From contig NZ_MAXC01000055.1 in NCBI RefSeq assembly GCF_001693485.1, positions 186,001-250,000 on the forward strand: 64,000 nt of DNA. The letters run 5' to 3'. A model generated the notes under the pieces. That model made no database searches. It had not been told where the DNA came from and was given only the letters and a program-made list of their open reading frames with translations. Both the position numbers and the translations under genes were made by a program. Source of the stretch: Bradyrhizobium sp. LMTR 3. Its GTDB lineage: Bacteria; Pseudomonadota; Alphaproteobacteria; Rhizobiales; Xanthobacteraceae. Position 1 is the first letter of the stretch, and each line of letters begins with the position of its first letter. Of the stretch, positions 60,663 to 64,000 are shown piece by piece.

Positions 60663-62438
60663 TCACACCAGCGCCTTGCCGCCGGCAAACGCCGCGGCGG
60701 TGGCTTCATCGGTTGCTTCCGCCGGCAGCAGCATTTCGTTGTGCGCCTTGCCGGACGGAATCATCGGGAAGCAGTTTTCCAGCGCGGCGACGCGGCAATC
60801 GAACAGCACCGGGCGCTTGACCTTGATCATCTCCTTGAGCGCGCCGTCCAGATCGCCGGGCTTGATCGCCTGGATGCCGACGCATCCGAAGGCGTCCGCG
60901 AGCTTGACGAAATCCGGCAGCGCCTCGGAGTAAGAATGCGACAACCGGTTGCCGTGCAGGAGCTGCTGCCACTGCCGCACCATGCCCATGTACTGGTTGT
61001 TCAGGATGAAGATCTTGATCGGCAGCTCAAACTGAACCGCCGTCGACATCTCCTGCATCGTCATCTGCACCGACGCATCGCCGGCGATGTCGATCACGAG
61101 GCTGTCGGGATGCGCGACTTGCACGCCGAGCGCGGCCGGCAGGCCATAGCCCATCGTGCCGAGTCCGCCCGACGTCATCCAGCGGTGCGGCTCTTCAAAG
61201 CCGAAGAACTGCGCCGCCCACATCTGGTGCTGGCCGACCTCGGTGGTGATGTAGGTGTCGTGGCCGCGCGTCGCCTCGAACAGCTTCTGGATCGCGTATT
61301 GCGGCAGGATCACGTCATTGCTTTTCTTGTAGGCGAGCGAATTGCGCGCGCGCCATTTGGCGATCTCCTGCCACCACGCCTTGATATCCGGCTTCTTCGC
61401 TTCCGCCTTGAACACCTGCAGTAAATCGCCGAGCACGTTGCCGGCGTCGCCGATGATCGGCACGTCGACGTGGATGTTCTTGTTGATCGAGGACGGATCG
61501 ATATCGATATGGATCTTCTTCGAACCCGGCGAGAACGCGTCAGTCCGGCCGGTGATGCGGTCGTCAAAGCGGGCGCCGACGCACAGCATGACGTCGCAAC
61601 CATGCATCGTCATGTTGGCCTCGTAGGTGCCGTGCATGCCGAGCATGCCGAGCCAATTCTTCCCCGTGGCCGGATAGGCGCCGAGGCCCATCAGGGTCGA
61701 TGTGATCGGAAAGCCGGTGACATCCACGAGCTCACGCAGCAGCTTCGAGGCCTCGGGTCCGGCATTGATGACGCCGCCGCCGGAATAGATCACCGGGCGC
61801 TTGGCGGCAGCCAACAGCGCCACCGCTTTTCGGATCTGTGCCGCATCGCCTTTCACCCGCGGGGTATAGGACACATGCACGTCGGACTTGCGCGGCGGAT
61901 GATAGGTGCCGACCGCAAACTGCACGTCCTTGGGCACGTCGACCACGACGGGTCCGGGACGGCCCGTGGTCGCAACATAGAACGCCTCGTGCAGCACCTT
62001 GGCCAGATCGTTGACGTCGCGCACCAGCCAGTTGTGCTTGGTGCAGGGACGGGTGATGCCGACGGTGTCGCATTCCTGGAACGCGTCGTTGCCGATCAGA
62101 TGGGTGGGGACCTGGCCGGTGATGCAGACCAGCGGGATCGAATCCATCAGCGCATCCGTCAGCGGCGTCACCATGTTGGTGGCGCCTGGGCCCGACGTCA
62201 CCAGCACCACGCCCGGCCTGCCGGTCGAGCGCGCGTAGCCCTCGGCCGCATGGCCCGCGCCCTGCTCGTGCCGCACCAAGATGTGCTCGACGTCGCTCTG
62301 CTGGAAAATCTCGTCATAGATCGGAAGCACCGCGCCGCCGGGATAGCCGAAGATGTGCTGGACGCCGTGATCGATGAGCGCGCGCACGATCATCGCGGCG
62401 CCGGTCATCTGATTGGGGTCGTTGCTCTTGTCGGTCAT
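60663..62438 (-). CDS. ilvB: Acetolactate synthase large (catalytic) subunit
   Basis: A 591-residue ThDP enzyme that makes acetolactate or acetohydroxybutyrate, the first step of valine/leucine and isoleucine synthesis. The catalytic Glu is in VRHEQGAGHAAEGYARSTG. The ThDP motif GDASVQMTMQE...NN (NNQYMGMVRQW) and GVGARFDDRITGR for FAD are seen. GGAGCAGATC lies before ATG 62438. A branched-chain leader peptide and terminator precede it (62547-62612 and 62503-62518), so attenuation is likely. Confidence 0.97.
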   Translation of the reverse strand: MTDKSNDPNQMTGAAMIVRALIDHGVQHIFGYPGGAVLPIYDEIFQQSDVEHILVRHEQGAGHAAEGYARSTGRPGVVLVTSGPGATNMVTPLTDALMDSIPLVCITGQVPTHLIGNDAFQECDTVGITRPCTKHNWLVRDVNDLAKVLHEAFYVATTGRPGPVVVDVPKDVQFAVGTYHPPRKSDVHVSYTPRVKGDAAQIRKAVALLAAAKRPVIYSGGGVINAGPEASKLLRELVDVTGFPITSTLMGLGAYPATGKNWLGMLGMHGTYEANMTMHGCDVMLCVGARFDDRITGRTDAFSPGSKKIHIDIDPSSINKNIHVDVPIIGDAGNVLGDLLQVFKAEAKKPDIKAWWQEIAKWRARNSLAYKKSNDVILPQYAIQKLFEATRGHDTYITTEVGQHQMWAAQFFGFEEPHRWMTSGGLGTMGYGLPAALGVQVAHPDSLVIDIAGDASVQMTMQEMSTAVQFELPIKIFILNNQYMGMVRQWQQLLHGNRLSHSYSEALPDFVKLADAFGCVGIQAIKPGDLDGALKEMIKVKRPVLFDCRVAALENCFPMIPSGKAHNEMLLPAEATDEATAAAFAGGKALV

Positions 62439-62502
62439 GATCTGCTCCGGATGCGCTTGTCGGCGCGACTTCTTTCGGTTGTCTGCTTTGGGAAATAAAA
62501 AA

Positions 62503-62518
62503 GGGCCCGAGAGGCCCC
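62503..62518 (-). terminator. ilvB attenuator terminator
   Basis: On the minus strand GGGGCCTCTCGGGCCC is followed by TTTTTTATTT. It lies about 30 nt after the leader-peptide stop. A preceding alternative stem, GCACACCGCC (62568-62559) with GGCGGTGTGC (62530-62521), is placed to act in the control. Confidence 0.82.
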
Positions 62519-62546
62519 ATGCACACCGCCTGAATTTGGATGGCCG

Positions 62547-62612
62547 CTAGCCATCCCCGGCGGTGTGCCTGGGTACGACGACGATAAGGAGTTTGGTAAT
62601 AATGTTACGCAT
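62547..62612 (-). CDS. ilvB leader peptide (Ile/Leu/Val attenuator)
   Basis: A 21-residue frame, MRNIITKLLIVVVPRHTAGD plus G, ending at TAG. Eight of residues 4-13 are Ile, Leu or Val, the classical make-up of ilv leader peptides. The hairpin and T-run follow, and ilvB starts about 109 bp beyond the stop. Scarcity of any of the three charged tRNAs would stall the ribosome and favour transcription of ilvB. Its own ribosome-binding site is weak. Confidence 0.88.
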   Translation of the reverse strand: MRNIITKLLIVVVPRHTAGDG

Positions 62613-62780
62613 TTTGCGGCTCGGACTTGCCAAAGGTTGCGCGGGTTATACCGTTCGGCCCCCGGAAGTCAAGGGACGGACGCTCTCGGGCGCGATTTAG
62701 GCAGTGTAGCGGTGTTCCGGGCATTCGGCGAGGGGGAATTTTATGCGTGCAGCCATGCGGGGGCCGCCTCAATCCTCCGC

Positions 62781-62863
62781 TGTCATTCCGGGGCGCGCGA
62801 AAGCGCGAACCCGGAATCTCGAGATTCCGGGTTCGCTCGTTTCACGAGCGCCCCGGAATGACA
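62781..62863. repeat. Near-perfect palindromic repeat with CCGGGG arms
   Basis: TGTCATTCCGGGGCGC and GCGCCCCGGAATGACA are the arms; the inner CCCGGAATCTCGAGATTCCGGG is also palindromic (read as two halves). It folds almost completely. It overlaps the end of miaA, supplying the last residues VIPGRS and the stop. Confidence 0.88.
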
Positions 62864-63780
62864 GCGGCAACCCACCCCCTCGCCGCCTCCGGCGTCACCC
62901 ATTCGAACTCCGGCAGTTGATGCCGGAACCAGGTGAATTGCCGCTTGGCGTAATGGCGGGTGTCGGCGCGGCCGATTTCGGCGGCCTCCTCGCGCGTGAT
63001 TTCACCCCGGAGGTGCCGGATCAGCGCCGGCACGCCATGGGCCTTCATCGCAGGAAGCAGGGGATCGAGCTTTCGCGCGGCGAGCGCGGCGACCTCGTCC
63101 AGCGCGCCGGCGGCCAGCATCGTGCCGAATCGCGCATCGATCCGCGCGTAAAGTTTTTCACGCTCGGGCGCGAGGAACAGCGCCGAGAACTCGCTCCGAG
63201 GCAGCAGCGGCGGCAGGCCCTCGCGATGCCAGTCCGGCAGTGCGCGGCCGGTGGCTTCCACGACTTCCAGGGCGCGGGCAATCCGGATGCGGTCGCGCGG
63301 CTTCAGGCGTTCGGCGGAGACGGGATCGCGCCGCGCCAGCTCAGTGTGCAGCGCTTCGACGCCGTCGCGTTCCAGCCGGGCGCGTACGGCTTCGCGCACC
63401 ACGGCCGGGATCGGCGGCACGGCAGAGAGACCGCCCGTCAATGCCTTGAAATAGAGGCCGGACCCGCCGACGAAGATTAGCAGCCGCTTTTCCGCGCGCG
63501 CCTCTGCGAGCACCTTTCCAGCATCCGTCACCCACGCTCCGGCCGAGAAATTGACCGACGCGTCGACATGGCCGTAGAGCCGGTGCGGCACGCGCGCCTC
63601 CTCCTCCGGCGTCGGCCGCGCCGTAATGATGCGGAGATCGCGGTAGACCTGCATGGAATCGGTGTTGATGACGACGCCGCCGGTCTTTTGCGCCAACTCG
63701 AGCGCCAGGGCCGACTTGCCGCTGGCGGTCGGCCCTGCGATAAGCACGGCCTTGCTCAAATCTAGCTGAAACACCTGCAT
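62842..63780 (-). CDS. miaA: tRNA dimethylallyltransferase
   Basis: A 312-residue enzyme that adds the isopentenyl group to A37 of tRNAs reading codons that begin with U. The P-loop is GPTASGKS (16-23), followed by DSMQVYRDLRI, and TARPTPEEEARVPHRLYGHV. Length is normal. The ATG at 63780 overlaps the serB ATG on the other strand within CATG; an in-frame start at 63801 would overlap more. The last codons and stop lie in a palindromic repeat, so the natural C-terminus may have been replaced. Confidence 0.93.
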   Translation of the reverse strand: MQVFQLDLSKAVLIAGPTASGKSALALELAQKTGGVVINTDSMQVYRDLRIITARPTPEEEARVPHRLYGHVDASVNFSAGAWVTDAGKVLAEARAEKRLLIFVGGSGLYFKALTGGLSAVPPIPAVVREAVRARLERDGVEALHTELARRDPVSAERLKPRDRIRIARALEVVEATGRALPDWHREGLPPLLPRSEFSALFLAPEREKLYARIDARFGTMLAAGALDEVAALAARKLDPLLPAMKAHGVPALIRHLRGEITREEAAEIGRADTRHYAKRQFTWFRHQLPEFEWVTPEAARGWVAAVIPGRS

Positions 63781-64000
63781 GTCCCTGGTCGCCACCCTCA
63801 TCTGCAATCCGGCCAATCCCGCGCTCGACTCCACCATCGTCGACGGCGCGCTGGCCGTTCTCCCATCGCCGGGAACGGCGCAATGGCTGTTCGACGAGGT
63901 GGCAGTCGACATTCCCTTCGACAGCCAGGTCAAGAGCCCGGACGGGATCAAGGCGATCGAAGCTCGCCTGCAACTGGCGCGCGGTGACCTGCCGATCGAC
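63779..64000 (+). CDS. serB: Phosphoserine phosphatase, 5' part
   Basis: The first 74 codons of a SerB-like protein. The N-terminus MSLVATLICNPANPALDSTI and the later PFDSQVKSPDGIKAIEARLQ resemble the extended N-terminal domain of alphaproteobacterial SerB, which precedes the HAD catalytic domain (outside the window). SerB makes serine from phosphoserine. The ribosome-binding site is not evident, and the start codon overlaps that of miaA on the opposite strand. Confidence 0.8.
   Translation, partial: MSLVATLICNPANPALDSTIVDGALAVLPSPGTAQWLFDEVAVDIPFDSQVKSPDGIKAIEARLQLARGDLPID

Overview
The window looks like a chromosomal segment of a high-GC alphaproteobacterium, most likely Bradyrhizobium or a close relative. 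That is inference from gene content: a FixK-type regulator with FixK/FNR-type boxes, TRAP and Liv-type transporters, a PaaI-like hotdog thioesterase, the ilvB-ilvN-ilvC/leuA set, and dispersed palindromic repeats of a kind I associate with Bradyrhizobium. I saw no rRNA, integrase, transposase or CRISPR array. One tRNA (Lys, CTT) is present.

1-18.9 kb is a coherent low-oxygen/copper block. It holds a TPC-type heavy-metal P-type ATPase (cut by the left edge), a Met-rich EF-hand protein, and a seven-gene operon (DUF2933 protein, isoprenylcysteine-methyltransferase-like membrane protein, periplasmic protein, membrane protein, ABC ATPase, FtsX-type permease, HlyD/MacA-like adaptor). It also holds copA with a cupredoxin-like protein, an OpgC-like acyltransferase, a small secreted repeat protein, phosphoketolase plus acetate kinase, and a FixK-like regulator. 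Five exact TTG(A/C)-N6-(T/G)CAA boxes stand before six of these transcription units, and a one-mismatch box precedes the seventh. After fixK the sequence decays into small ORFs and a broken MgtC/DUF4010 gene, then tRNA-Lys.

19-36 kb holds an LTXXQ (Spy/CpxP-like) protein, a TRAP transporter (dctP-hairpin-dctQM), a roughly 1 kb repeat-rich gap, a DUF302 protein, a CcdA/thioredoxin pair, and leuA with a leucine-rich attenuator leader. It then has a CYTH-CHAD protein, and a Liv-type ABC operon whose last gene is a polyphosphate kinase 2.

36-45.5 kb carries a NitT/TauT-type ABC transporter whose binding protein is separated from its permease and ATPase by about 4 kb. That stretch is gene-poor and contains two Rnk-like proteins, a 32-residue membrane peptide and an RraB-like protein. 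An osmoprotectant-type ABC transporter with a fused permease-binding protein follows.

45.6-55 kb has tandem LTA-synthase/sulfatase-type membrane proteins, a TetR regulator with two clear operators facing a ferric-reductase-like protein, a short-chain dehydrogenase, a DUF2336 protein whose start codon lies in a hairpin, and a LysR/thioesterase divergent pair.

55.5-64 kb is the branched-chain amino acid region: ilvC, LysE and EamA exporters, a methyltransferase, ilvN, a threonine-dehydratase-like enzyme, and ilvB with an Ile/Leu/Val leader peptide and terminator. It ends with miaA and the start of serB, whose start codons overlap head-to-head.

Coordinates were read by hand. Starts were chosen from ribosome-binding sites, signal peptides and operon overlaps, and no database search was run.
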